Assembly: GCA_949592205.1 (NCBI GenBank)
Contig: CATIUR010000011.1
Location: forward strand, 4,278,001-4,342,000
Source: Helichrysum umbraculigerum
Taxonomy: Eukaryota > Streptophyta > Magnoliopsida > Asterales > Asteraceae
Direction: 5' to 3'
Length of the DNA: 64,000 nucleotides
Below the pieces are notes generated by a model. That model worked only from the letters and a program-made list of their open reading frames with translations. It was not told the DNA's origin and ran no database searches. A program made the translations under genes and the position numbers. This document shows, in pieces, positions 11,087-22,012 of this stretch. How positions within the stretch are numbered: position 1 is the stretch's first letter; the number at the start of each line of letters is the position of its first letter.

Positions 11087-11652
11087 AAATAGTTAATTTT
11101 TACCTGATTTGGGTCTGATTCTGTTTTGATTTGGGTCGGATTCGATGCTTTTCAGGTTACAGGTGAAGCTTGGTAGAAGACCTCCATCTGATTTGAAGAG
11201 AAAGAGTGGATTTGGGAACGAATTTGAGAGGGTGAGGGTTTGGGGAGAGGTGGATGTGTGTTTTAGAGCTAGGGTTTGTTTTAAGAGGTTTATTAGATAG
11301 TAATTTATGTCTAAAAAAGTAAGAGGTTAATAAGAGGTAAAACCTCTGAATGCGAAAAAAAAAACAAACAGTCTGAATCTGAAAAACCTCTGATTCGGTC
11401 AGTGATAAGAGGTTTTTAAGTGGTATTTTGCAAAAACAAACAACACCTACATTGTAGTTCATATTGACAAAACCCAAGCGGGAGTGAATACACAAACGGT
11501 TTAAATTTGAAAGCGGCTCTAATAAAATCTGAAGGCAATGTAGTTATTTTTGAGTATTTGCCAACTTTATGTAAGGCAAGATGGATTCGGTGACCCGGGT
11601 TAAAGATGCCTAGTCCAATCTTGAAAAGAAAAGAACTTACATATATACTAAT

Positions 11653-12236
11653 TAGGGGTGTTAATTGGATGATTTATTCGGGTTTCGGGTTATTCGGTTT
11701 TTCAAGTTTATAATCCAACCTAAAACCCTATTCAAATAATGTCGGGTTATTCGGGTTCGGGTTATTTGAATTCGGGTTGGATTTGGGTTATTCATTTAAA
11801 CTCAAATAAGATGATATTTTAAATTGTAATCCTTCGGTGCCTTGCTGAAGGTTTCTTTTATTCTATAAAATTTTGGAGTTCAAAAAAAAAAAAAGATGAT
11901 ATTTCAAATTTTCGTATTTTGAACAAAACTTGAACTTCACAAAATGACACTAATAGTTTATATAAATCATAATTACTAACTTATATATGTATATTATATA
12001 TGGATAAACCATAAATAACTTACATATCTATTGTTATATTTGTATATTAAATAATTTATTAGATTATTCGGGTTACCCGAATTATAAAATATATATTCGA
12101 AACCCGACTCAAATAAGATGCGAGTTATTCGAATTTGGGTTATTTGGATTCGGGTGGCCGAATAAGCTTCTTATTCGGGTTATTCGGGTACGGGTTCGGG
12201 TTATCTATTCGGGTTCGGGTATTTGTGACATCCCTA
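11653..12236. mobile_element. hAT-type MITE rich in TTCGGGTT repeats
   Basis: The left end is TAGGGGTGTTAATT and the right end TTTGTGACATCCCTA, matching inverted termini of the kind seen in the better preserved copy at 42647-43268. The interior consists of many 'TTCGGGTTATTCGGG' motifs on the left and right arms. Flanking 8-mers agree at only 5 of 8 positions, so the duplication has decayed. The element is interrupted by a short A-tailed insertion at 11826-11892. Confidence 0.62.
11826..11892 (+). mobile_element. LINE 3' tail, extremely 5'-truncated, nested in the MITE
   Basis: About 55 bp ending TATAAAATTTTGGAGTTC plus an A tract is flanked by a direct repeat AAGATGATATTTTAAATT (11808-11825 and 11893-11910, one mismatch). 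This is what an aborted target-primed reverse transcription event leaves: only the 3' end of a non-LTR element plus poly(A). The parent LINE family cannot be named from so little sequence. Confidence 0.65.
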
Positions 12237-12586
12237 ATATATATTGTAGAACTAAAAGATAAAAAAAAAAGGGGAAATCCGATTAAAAGTTTGGGCCTAA
12301 TAATGGTCCATCCACTATATGAGTCCAAAGAATATAGACCCCACCACATATGAAAGGGTGTTTGATATATAATACATTTTTTATCCCACATCATTTTTTA
12401 TGCATTATCATGCAGTACTATACAGTTTTATAATGCATGTTTTGATGTATATATGAAATGTTTTGTGACTGTCTGCACAAATCAACATCTCCTTTTCAAC
12501 TTTTAATCACACTTCACTTTCAAAATTTTTTATTTTGAAACAAAATTTAGAAAATATGTTTTTATTAACAATGGAATATAAGTACA
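12237..12586. other. Intergenic sequence
   Basis: Nothing coding can be supported. It contains a short AT repeat and simple T/A tracts. Confidence 0.4.
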
Positions 12587-12985
12587 TTGCTAATATAAGT
12601 ACATTGCTATTGCTAGCACATACATTTAGCAGGAATACTAAATGTATTTACTATTGAATGAATAGTGATTTTTTTTACAAAATTATTCTACTAACAATTT
12701 TTTTTTTCTAACAAACTTATTCTAATAATAGCAAAAATTATTTTAGCTTATAATTTTTGTTGTCTTACTTTATCATTTAAATACAAAAATTATATATACT
12801 TTTTACAACAAAGTTAACAAAATATATTATTAACTTAAGTTTTTGCAATTATAAACATACATGTTGATATAATTAAAAAATAAACCATAAACATTATATC
12901 TTATTCAAGTGTAAATTTCATATTTGATATCAGAGTTTTAAAATGTACTTTTTAATCCCATCACTAGCACACGGGCTAAAAAAAT
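12587..12985. repeat. AT-rich dispersed repeat, Helitron-like 3' end (copy 1)
   Basis: The block begins near CATACATTTAGCAGGAA and ends CTTTTTAATCCCATCACTAGCACACGGGCTA, with a T-rich middle. A second copy of the same layout lies at 20095-20482 (CATACATTTAGCAGGAA ... CTTTTTAATCCC). The CCC...GGG pair around CACTAGCACA near the end resembles a decayed Helitron terminal hairpin. Ends are approximate and the class is inferred. Confidence 0.4.
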
Positions 12986-13523
12986 TGTTAAACATAATAT
13001 TCAAGTACAAAGTCATAACGATGATACAAATATTACACTTGAAACATATAGCTATAAACAATATATAGGTCTTGACATAAATTTATTTAGAAAATGCAAA
13101 ATACCATTACCAAAGAAAACCAAATACAAAGCAGATCCATACAAGACATAGGCAATGACATAACCAATTTACAACAAGACATGGACAATGAAAGCAACAT
13201 ACAAATTAAAGAAAAACAAAACAAAGTAAAATAATACAACAAAAGATCTACATGAAAGGATAGCCTAGAACAAAATAGAGACAAAAGTGACCACATTTTA
13301 TTAAGATCACTAGACCAGTATAGCAAGAGCCTTGAGTCCGTCCAAACCAACTTCAAACCTATGTACCATTGCTAGGATTTTTCCAGTCGTTCCAAGACTC
13401 TTTTTAATTTTTCCCTAGCCATACCAACCATAAGATCACTTGATTCTCTTTAAGAAACCAACCATAAAGTCTTGACATAAGTATTTGGCACACAAACACG
13501 AAACGTTATTTGTATCTATATTT
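12986..13523. other. 3' flank of the wall-associated kinase gene
   Basis: No independent gene is seen. The part nearest 13523 is presumably the 3' UTR of the kinase gene, which is read on the minus strand. The 89-codon minus-strand frame at 13087-13356 has no recognisable domain and I treat it as chance. Confidence 0.4.
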
Positions 13524-16500
13524 TTAACGGGCACCTTGTAATGGGGACATCACATCTTGCATTTCAGTAGTGATGGAACTATCTCCAAATGTATCAGTTG
13601 TTGCCATAGGAGGACCAGTATCATGATCGGTTGGTTCCATTTCAATCACTGAACTGGTTTCATTGTAGCTGTCTACACTAACCGAAGAATGTTTGGGATA
13701 CCCTCTCAAACTTTCAAGCTCCCTTGTCACTTCTTTCATGCTTGGTCTTTCGCCTGCTACTAGGTTAACACACCTACATACTAGGCCACTTATCGCTTTA
13801 AGATGCTCATAAGTCGCCTCATTTACCACTTCGTGTTCCAGAATATCAAGAAATCGATTTTCCTCCACTGCCTTCACAAAATATGTTGCGAGCATTCTTT
13901 CTTTTATATCTTTATTCACGGTGAGCGGTCGTTGTCCTGTTAAGAGTTCTGCAAGAACAACTCCAAAGCTATACACATCACTCTTATCTGTTAATTGGCC
14001 TGTACGGAAGTATTCAGGATCTAAGTAGCCGAGTGTTCCTTGAACTAGTGAGACGACTGCATCATGACCTAAGGGGACTAACCTTGAGGCACCAAAATCT
14101 GCAATTTTTGCGGTGTATTTTTCGTCTAATAAAATGTTAGGGGACTTAACATCTCCATGTATGATGGGCATTCTAACATCTGTATGAAGATAAGCAAGTG
14201 CACTGGCTGACTCACATGCTATCCTTAAACGACAATCCCATGACAATCTACTTGCACCACTTTTTTTATTATGAATGTGGTGATAAAGAGTGTTGTTTGA
14301 GATATATTCGTAAACTAGCAATGGGACATCATTTTCCAAACATAGCCCCAAAATTTGTACCACATTTGTGTGATTAATTTTGGAGAGAATTACTATTTCA
14401 TTTATAAACTCTACACTCTGTCCTTCATCAACTTTTTGGGCCTTCTTGATTGCCACAACACGCTTATCTGGTAGAGTTCCTTTGTATACAGTGCCGTGAC
14501 CTCCCTTACCCAGGATCTTACTCTTAGCAAAATTATCTGTAGCTTCTTCTAGCTCTTTAATTCGATAAACATTAACATATTCCACCCCAACGCCACCCTT
14601 GGTTTTTAGCTTATCTAATTCTTCTCCCCCATTTTGCTCAAACAACTTTTTAGCTAGCTTTCTTTTCCTTTCCTTGACGTACAACACGGATAATCCAACA
14701 ATCACTAGTAGGAGTAATGCAACTCCTATACCTATATGTGATAATGGGCACTTACGATTATTACTTTGTTACTTGAATTAATATACATTTGGTTTAAATG
14801 TTGGGTTCATGAAGCAATATAAGTAATTCTTAAAACCATCAAGGAATGCATAATTACTTGACTTGTGATAAATTGGACTAGACGATCTTAGGTCATCCCC
14901 GTAAATCAAGTGCATATAATTGATGCGGCATGAATGAATGTGATTTGACATAAAGAAAATGAAGACTGTAGACCAATATTTTCATTAATTCGTGTGATAG
15001 TTAAACATCCTAATTGAGACCAGAGAAAACAGTCTTGAAAAATGTTCTCTTTTATTTTATTGGATGAATATAACTCTTTCTAACTATAAGTCGTTTAAAT
15101 GACAATATTCATGTTTAAAGTTAATTAAAATGAAATGAAATTTAAGGCTTATGCAATTCCAAGACTACTATAATGATAAAAACAGAGCTGCTTTAGGTTC
15201 ATCTAGGCATTCAGGTGAGACTCAGATAGAAAGTCATCGGTACGAGGTTACCTAGACAGATAAACAGGAGCCTTTGGGAAGGTTTATCATGTTGACAGCC
15301 ACCTTTACTCTTGGCATCACCAGAATACCCTTTTTTACATGTGCATGTATAATTGCCTTCAGTATTCACACAAGTTCCGTCACATGTATAATTAGATGGT
15401 TTATTGCACTCGTTGATATCTAGAAATGAAGGAAATAACTAAAAACTGTTAACTCGAGTAAGCAAATCTGAGTTTTTCCTTACTGTAAGAATTAAATCCA
15501 TATTAATGTATTCAACATTTCATCGGCATATCTATGATTTGTGTGATGAAAAAACAGAATATTTGCAGGAACATGACTTCTGATATATGAATTATTTCTA
15601 GCCAGCATACGATATTTTGATGCAAAAAGGGATAGAGTATAGATGTCGTAAAATAGCAGCACATATATAAAAGAAAAAGGTATACACTACAAAACAATTG
15701 AGCATAACTCGTCAAAAAATTGTTTTCAAGCGTCCTATTTGTTGTCATGGAACAGGGCCATCGAAATTTATAAAACCGGCATACTTGTGATCATGGAACA
15801 AGGCTTGTATAAATTAAATTAAAACGGTTAGGTTGCTAGTGTTTTCATTCTTTGCATCTATAGCGATTCAATTGTGTAAGTATTGATAAAATTATTTTGT
15901 ACCGATTTAAATTAGGGTTATAATAATCAAATTTTCACCTTTTTTTACATAATAACAACTCCGAGTTTTCTTCTTTAGATTTAGTCCTTCAAGTTTCAAA
16001 ATTGGGAGGTTTAAGCCATTTGTACTTCAAAATTTTGATAGTTTAATACAAAAAGTTTAGCTGTTTTTTTTTTCCTTCTCAAATTGTTCGTAGTTTAATA
16101 ATTTAACTTTCAAAAAATTAATGTTTTAACACTTTTGAATGGTTAAACCAATAAATCAAAAATTATAAATCAATGAAATATATAATTTAAGTGGTTAAAA
16201 TGAATAAAAAGAAAATGAAACTTTAAGTATTAATCACTAACCCTTTTAAGAAAACTTGGTAACTTAAAATCTTACCTTTGCAGCCAGGAAACAAATAAGG
16301 GTTTCCTTCATACCCTTCTTTACATGCGCAACGATACCCTCCTGATTCCCTTGTAGCGTTAACACAATAACTATTGTTTTGGCAGACATAATCAGGACTT
16401 TTTTCGGCTTCAACGCAACTTATATTACCAATAGCCCATGCAAGAACTTGCGGCACAGTATCTTCAATCCTGGCTTTAAATTTAGGATCCTTTATATCCG

Positions 16501-17230
16501 ACTCACCTTTGAACTTATAAGCATTCTCCTCTGCCACAAATGCATACGTACACCGTTCTAAAGAAATCGGCGTATTGTTCCTCATGGGACCAAGCTGATG
16601 TCTATAGTATCTAATATCACGAGGTATTGGTGTTTGACAACATCCATTGCCTTCACACTGGTAACTTAGAGGCTTCTCCTTGCTATCATCATTGTTAGGA
16701 CAAAATACTAAACAACCAATAGAAACGTTTCTAGACTTTGTCCTGGAGGTCAACCAAGCGTAGTCATTGCAACCAACGACTGTAAACTTATTTGCGTCTG
16801 ACAAAGTGAATGGCCAATTGGAGTAATTTGCATAGGTAATACTATATTCTAATTCTGTGCCATTTTCTGAATAGCAACTCCTAGCCAACATAGTGGATGT
16901 CCGGACTCTAGAATCAGATATCTCTTTGATCCACGTGTAATCTCCTTCTGCAAGATAGCCTTTTGGAGGGTTGAAAGAAGTGTTGCAGTAGATGTCAAAC
17001 CAACGCCCTAAAGAACAATTTTTATTGATACCAATGCCGAAAGGGTAGGGAACAATTAAGTCTCCACATCGGCTTTGGCAGCCTGGATTTTTTACTGCAG
17101 ATAAGTTTCTGGTAACAGCTTTTTGAAGGGTGTAGGTTTCTGGAGGTGAAGTGGTATTAGCATCAGATGTTGTAAACGTGAGCATTAAAAGTATTGCCGA
17201 TGTTTGAATAACAATAATAATAATATTCAT
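13524..17230 (-). CDS. Wall-associated receptor-like kinase (WAK/WAKL), three exons
   Basis: Exons 17230-16276, 15419-15252 and 14731-13524 join in phase through GT-AG introns of 856 and 520 bp (both phase 1), giving about 776 aa. Order of parts: hydrophobic signal peptide (NIIIIVIQTSAILLML); galacturonan-binding GUB_WAK domain starting CQSRCGDLIVPYPFGIG; an EGF-like repeat with NNSYCVN...YRCACKEGYEGNPY; a second calcium-binding EGF repeat starting DINECNKPSNYTC in exon 2; a transmembrane helix formed across the exon 2/3 junction (IGVALLLLVIVGLSVLY); and a Ser/Thr kinase. The kinase has GKGGHGTVYKG, VVAIKKA, IIHGDVKSPNILLD, ADFGASR and GTLGYLDPEYF. Exon structure and length match plant WAK/WAKL genes, which sense pectin or its fragments at the cell wall. 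The catalytic loop reads HGD instead of HRD. No frameshift or stop is seen, so I consider the gene functional. Confidence 0.93.
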
Positions 17231-17293
17231 GGCTTTTTATGTTTGGTGTTTTGTTCCAAGTTTGTGAGTTATGTGATGAGTTATTTATCCTAC

Positions 17294-17302
17294 GTTTATA
17301 TA
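17294..17302 (-). promoter_or_regulatory. Probable TATA box of the WAK gene
   Basis: Reading toward the gene, TATATAAAC lies 64-72 bp before the start codon at 17230, leaving room for a leader of about 35-40 nt. The stretch just upstream is itself an AT run (TATATATATAGC), so the exact core is uncertain. Confidence 0.5.
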
Positions 17303-17312
17303 GCTATATATA

Positions 17313-18070
17313 TATAAGCGTGCCCACAACCCATATGCATCTTTTTCTTATAACATCTTCTGAGAAAATGCAATATTTAACCACTATTATTTTGTACGTT
17401 ATATGACAACAAAAGTAAATTTCCGTTACTTTTGTAGTGAATAAATAAACTAACGATCATTAAACCTGTCGATTCAAATTATAGTAGTCAGGATAATTTC
17501 TCCAAACACATTGATTCAAAGAATATTGTGGTTAGGCCAAACTCAACTCTATGGATGATCACAACCACAGACAAAATTCAATTTTCATAAAAAGCAAAAC
17601 TCAAATGTTCATCACACAATGAAACCTTAAAACGGGCTTAAAAGACCCAACAGCCGAACAAAAAGTTAAAAACAAAAGCCTAAAATAAACATAAAAAACA
17701 TAAAACGGCCCATAAGTTAGTATACATCAATTTAGTAAGTTGTGCTCCTCGTTTCAAGTTTTGATTCAATAATTTATGAGCCTGAAACGGAACCTCATAG
17801 CCCAAGATATGACCATTTCAGTAAAGGTCCTTTTGTTACGCCATCATGGACCTTAAAAAATGTAAGGGCACACCCGCATCAGTTACTAAATTACTTTTTT
17901 GGTTTTATAAATAAACATTTGATTTAAGATGATAATTAGTCATTCACTCATTTGTATGTTTAATAGTAACACAAAAACGTTAATAGCTAGATATCGATCC
18001 CAAATAGATCATAGTTTTAGGAAATATCAAGCACAAACTGTGGTAGTACTTGTGATATATAAGAATGCGC
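17313..18070. other. Upstream region of the WAK gene, no gene seen
   Basis: No coding frame with family resemblance occurs here. Around 17730-17830 (GTGCTCCTCGTTTCAAG...CCATTTCAGTAAAGGTCC) the composition is more balanced than the surroundings and may be element debris, but no borders could be drawn. Confidence 0.35.
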
Positions 18071-18087
18071 ACCGGATATATATATAG

Positions 18088-18088
<1 letters not shown>

Positions 18089-18152
<64 letters not shown>

Positions 18153-18153
18153 C

Positions 18154-18194
<41 letters not shown>
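18089..18194. repeat. (TA)n microsatellite with a (TACA)n core
   Basis: TA repeats run on both sides of about five ATAC/TACA tetranucleotides. The 61-codon minus-strand frame across it is a product of the repeat (Tyr/Ile alternation) and not a gene. Such tracts are highly variable in length. Confidence 0.95.
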
Positions 18195-18195
<1 letters not shown>

Positions 18196-18427
18196 CCTAA
18201 CCTAAGGTTCACAAAAACACAGAAGACATCATGTGATATTTCGTCATTTACGACTCTGACTTGAGTTATAGCTTGATCACGTACTATGGTTATATATTGT
18301 TGTATATTTTAGTGCATTGACGGATTAGTGGACACGAGGTAGATGATGCAGAATGCGTACCCGGCTATGTTACTAAATATTAGACTCAACTAAAATTACA
18401 GCGGTTAAGGGGCCCGCACTTCCTTGT

Positions 18428-18459
18428 GGGGTCCAAGTGGTAGAGCACCTGACTGCAGA
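18428..18459 (+). pseudogene. tRNA-Cys(GCA)-like 5' half
   Basis: The segment GGGGTCC...AGTGGTAGAGCACCTGA followed by CTGCAGAA resembles the acceptor 5' strand, D-arm (with A-box) and anticodon loop (CTGCAGA, anticodon GCA) of plant cysteine tRNAs. The T-arm and 3' acceptor strand do not follow, and a few bases of the D-arm are missing. It is either a truncated tRNA pseudogene or the head of a tRNA-derived SINE. Confidence 0.5.
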
Positions 18460-18677
18460 AAAGTGTAGTGTATATGAAAAAGTGTCTAGATTTAATTTAT
18501 TTAGAAAACAGTTAATGAAAACTATCTAATGAAACCGTCATATTTGGTTGTCTTCTTACAGTTTTTAAAACTCATACACACAAGAACAAAACATGATTAT
18601 TATTTTTGGTGCAAGAATCATAATCAAACTCTGTTTTTATCTCAAAGTAAACCCTGGCATCGAATTAGGGTCAAAAT

Positions 18678-19040
18678 TACTACAAGAAAATATGGGTAGT
18701 GACATCTCAAATATCGTCACTAAAACAAGAAAAGCCGTCACTAATGTACTTTAGTGACAAAAATCGGGTTGTCACTTTTTGTCACTATAGGTCTGTCACA
18801 AAGTCTAATTAGTGATGGAATTTGAAATTCATCACTGATTAGTCTCAGGACAAGAGTTGTCACTATATCTGTAACGACAGGGTTTGTCACTAAAATTTCA
18901 TCACTATTTGATCATATTGGTGACAACAGCTAGAATGCACCAAAAGCGGCACTAATTAATCACATTAGAGATGAAAATTACTGAATACCAAATGCGTGAC
19001 TAATTGGTGATTAGTGTCAAAGAAAGCAAGGCACTTGTGA
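18678..19040 (+). mobile_element. CACTA (En/Spm) transposon end, truncated
   Basis: The terminus TACTACAAGAAAAT is one base off the classical plant CACTACAAGAAAA end. It is followed by a dense set of direct and inverted TAGTGACA/TGTCACTA motifs (for example at 18703, 18752, 18775, 18857, 18887). This subterminal array is where the CACTA TnpA-type protein binds. No matching opposite end (TTTTCTTGTAGTG) occurs in the next several kilobases and no transposase is present, so only one end remains. Confidence 0.72.
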
Positions 19041-20090
19041 TAAGATATACCAACCGTCAATGCTAAAATTCACATATATTTGTTTTGCAATTATACTTTT
19101 AAAATGATGATTTATGACATCTAATAATAAAAAAATATCGATTTCATTAACATGATGCAAATTAAATCTAACTCCAAACAGCACCAAAAGTCTGATATAT
19201 ACACAGTTTACCCATATACATTACTACCGGAATCTTGATCGACAAGAAAAGAAACCATTCGGCGTCTTAAACCCTCGTATCTACAAGTTTAAACTGTAGC
19301 ATATTACGTTTTGATTATTTTATAAATCATTGGCTTTCATATCCAGATGTCTTCTGCTTCCCTTGTAACCGTCAGGCCTCTACATCTATAGTGACCAAAT
19401 AAAAAAGTTGTTCGTGAGCATGTGTATTGTCGCATATTATTGCATATGTGGGCTATTTTTGTAAGTTCACTATCCCACTTTCTTATTTCTTATCCAGTAA
19501 GTTACCGTAACATTTATGTGCTATTTATATATAGTAGCTACTAAACTTTTCTAAAGTATAGAACTATAGATCATCAAAAAATAAACTATAGAGCAACAAA
19601 GATATACTTAGCTGGAATCCTGACAAGTATATATTGTTGTATTACTTCTGGTCCTAGTTCCTCATCCACCTGCATCATAAATGAAAGTAAAGGTTAAGTC
19701 ACTAGACTACTGGAGTATATAATATACCCATTCAGATACGCTAATAGTAGAGGGAAGTGTGTAGTTTGAATAAATGGAAATAATTCTTACAAGAATGCTA
19801 GTAAATTAAGGATATGAACATTATCAGCAAACCAAGAATTATCCCAAGTCACGAAAAATATTTCAAGAGTGACCCACATGTAGTACGAATACACCATAAT
19901 ACAGGAATAAAATATACAATTGATCAAGACCAAGCAACGAGTTAGGATGCAAACCGAGATATAGAGATATGAAGATACTTTTGGAGTCAAGAACAAGCAC
20001 GGATTTTTGAGTCTGCTCAGTACGTAACGCAGAACGGAAGATGGGTCTGCAAATCCAGTAGCAACATGCGCGTAGACCTAATCACAGCTT
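19041..20090. other. AT-rich intergenic sequence
   Basis: No gene is recognised. It may contain the decayed interior of the CACTA element, but no transposase motif is readable in any frame. Confidence 0.35.
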
Positions 20091-20094
20091 TAGC

Positions 20095-21215
20095 AAGCAT
20101 ACATTTAGCAGGAAGTGCTCAATGTTACTATTGTATGTAAAGGAATTTCCCACTTCTTTTTTTTTTTTTTCCTTCTATTTTTTCATTTTTTTTTTTCCTT
20201 TCTTTTTTATACTATAAACTTATACAATTTTTTTTCCTTTGCTTTTAACAAAGTTGTATAATAATTTTTATTATGATAAAATTATATTAATAATTGCAAA
20301 CGATATTTAACTTAACATTTTTGATGTAGTATTCTATTAATTTTGTATTAATTTTTTTTTTCATTTATACATACACATTAGTATAATAAAAAAATTAACC
20401 ATATAGAGATCATACCTTATTTAAGTTAAAATTTCTTATGAAATTCATATTTGAGTTCAAAATGTACTTTTTAATCCCGCATTAAAAAAATAAAAACAGT
20501 GTTTTCCCAAATTTTTTTTATCAAAAAAATTATTCTACTAATAACATTGTGTTGATTTATAATATTTAGTATCTTAATTGATCATTTCAATACACAAATT
20601 ATTTTTACCCTGTCTTTTAACAACAAAGTTATAAAAAAATATTTTCACTTTACTTTTTTTCAAAATTTTTTTTACAAAATAGTGCAAAGTCTTTTTTTTT
20701 TTAATTTTTTTTTAAGTTATATAGATAGTTACTACCATTTTATAAATAGTTAAAAAAAGAAAAAACTTAACCTCAAGTTATATAGATAGTGTTATAAATA
20801 TTATTTTAATTTTTTACAGAGCACTTTATTTTTCTTATAACTCTTAATACTTATATGCCTTGTAAATTGCATTGTATATTAATCAATCACTAAACTCGAT
20901 ATGACCAAATAAAAAGAAGTTTTGATTTTTGTTTTTTCATGTTATCATTAAACGAATTTAAATTAATTTTATATTCAACAAATTAAAACTATAACATCTA
21001 ACTATAAAGTAAAGACTATAAATGTATTTTTATTACCACGCCATAAAAAGGGTCGCTCAACATTAAAATCATACCCATACATAGCTCCTTAGATCATTCG
21101 AAAATACTCGAATTTTACTAAATACGATTCACTGACTTTTAATTTGCATAAATACCAAATTATGTAGTAAATTAGTATGAGTATTTTTGTTCCGCCGCAA
21201 CGGCGGGGTAAAATT
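20095..21215. repeat. AT-rich repeat with Helitron-like 3' hairpin (copy 2)
   Basis: The left part (20095-20482) repeats the layout of 12587-12985. The right end contains a perfect 6-bp stem, CCGCCG-CAA-CGGCGG at about 21193-21207, followed by GGTAAAATTTACTCGTT. A GC hairpin about 10 bp before the terminus is the Helitron signature. The end here reads CTCG where CTRR is expected, so the assignment is tentative. There is no Rep/helicase coding sequence. Confidence 0.4.
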
Positions 21216-21429
21216 TACTCGTTAGCAAATATTTTACAATTGTTAGTAAGACCTACATGATAAATAACCAAAATTCAAGATTAACCGTAGTAAGAAAATA
21301 AAGTTTTCAGCTTTCTGAACATCACATATATCTCATGAACAAAAAGTTATAAAGATTATGAAAGAGCACATAATCTTAAGATTTAAACTACGTGTTTCTT
21401 GAAATGGTCACCTAAGCTCACAAGCTGTG

Positions 21430-22012
21430 AACGTTGACAGCTAGATAGGAACACTGTGTCGAGATACGATCTCCTTCAGATATATCCGCGTGAGGTGTTC
21501 CATTTTGTCAGTTTCCTTTATGGCGAGGAAATGAGCAGATTTTGTGAGCTGATCGACGATCACCCAAATGATATCGCAACCGCTTGATGTTCTTTGGAGT
21601 TTAGTAATGAAATCCATAGCAATTTGCTCCCATTTTCACTGAGGGATGTCCGGTTTTTGAAGTAGGCCGGAGGGTTTCTGATATTTAGCTTCGATTTTAG
21701 AGCAGGTGAGGCACTTGCTGACGTAGGTCACGATTTCAGTTGTCATATTTGGCCACCAGCATAACCCCCTGATGCCATAACCCCCTGATGCCATGATACA
21801 TCTTATATGATCCAGTATGTATAGAGTATTTGGACTTGTGAGCTTCATCTATCACCAAGTCTCGAAAGTTTTCGAAATAAGGCAACCAGATCCGTTTAGT
21901 GAAGTACTTGACCCCATTGGATTTGGTTTCGAATTGTTTTTTCATGTTGTGCAAGGCCTCATTTTTTAGGTTCTCAGGATTCAATGCTTCGAATTGAGCG
22001 GCGAGGATTTAA
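21430..22012 (-). pseudogene. Ty3/gypsy integrase fragment (chromovirus type)
   Basis: Minus-strand translation gives NPENLKNEALHNMKKQFE, WLPYFENFRDLVIDEAHKSK, then the zinc-finger region WWPNMTTEIVTYVSKCLTCS and the start of the catalytic core (WEQIAMDFITKL...IWVIVDQLTKSAHFLAIKET). This matches gypsy pol of the Tekay/Del group. A 16-bp tandem duplication at 21760-21791 shifts the frame within the zinc finger, a stop replaces the Trp before KWEQ near 21637, and the frame ends after VPI near 21445 before the second catalytic Asp. It is a 5'- and 3'-truncated remnant. Confidence 0.85.

Larger units (their letters stand above)
7679..11447 (-). mobile_element. PIF/Harbinger DNA transposon, complete (3769 bp)
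   Basis: The ends are inverted: GGTGCTGTTTGTTTTT on the left, and GGTGTTGTTTGTTTTT as the reverse complement of the right end. TAC stands outside both ends (7676-7678 and 11448-11450), a 3-bp duplication as expected for this superfamily, although TTA/TAA is the usual sequence. Subterminal regions on both sides are rich in 'TCTGAA/AACCTCTGA' motifs. Inside, on the minus strand, are the two genes typical of the family, a MYB/SANT-like protein and a DDE transposase. Both are open after splicing, so the copy may be autonomous. Confidence 0.93.

Noticed and set aside
18027..18212. 61-codon frame over the TA repeat
   Set aside because: Encodes only Tyr/Ile alternation from a microsatellite.
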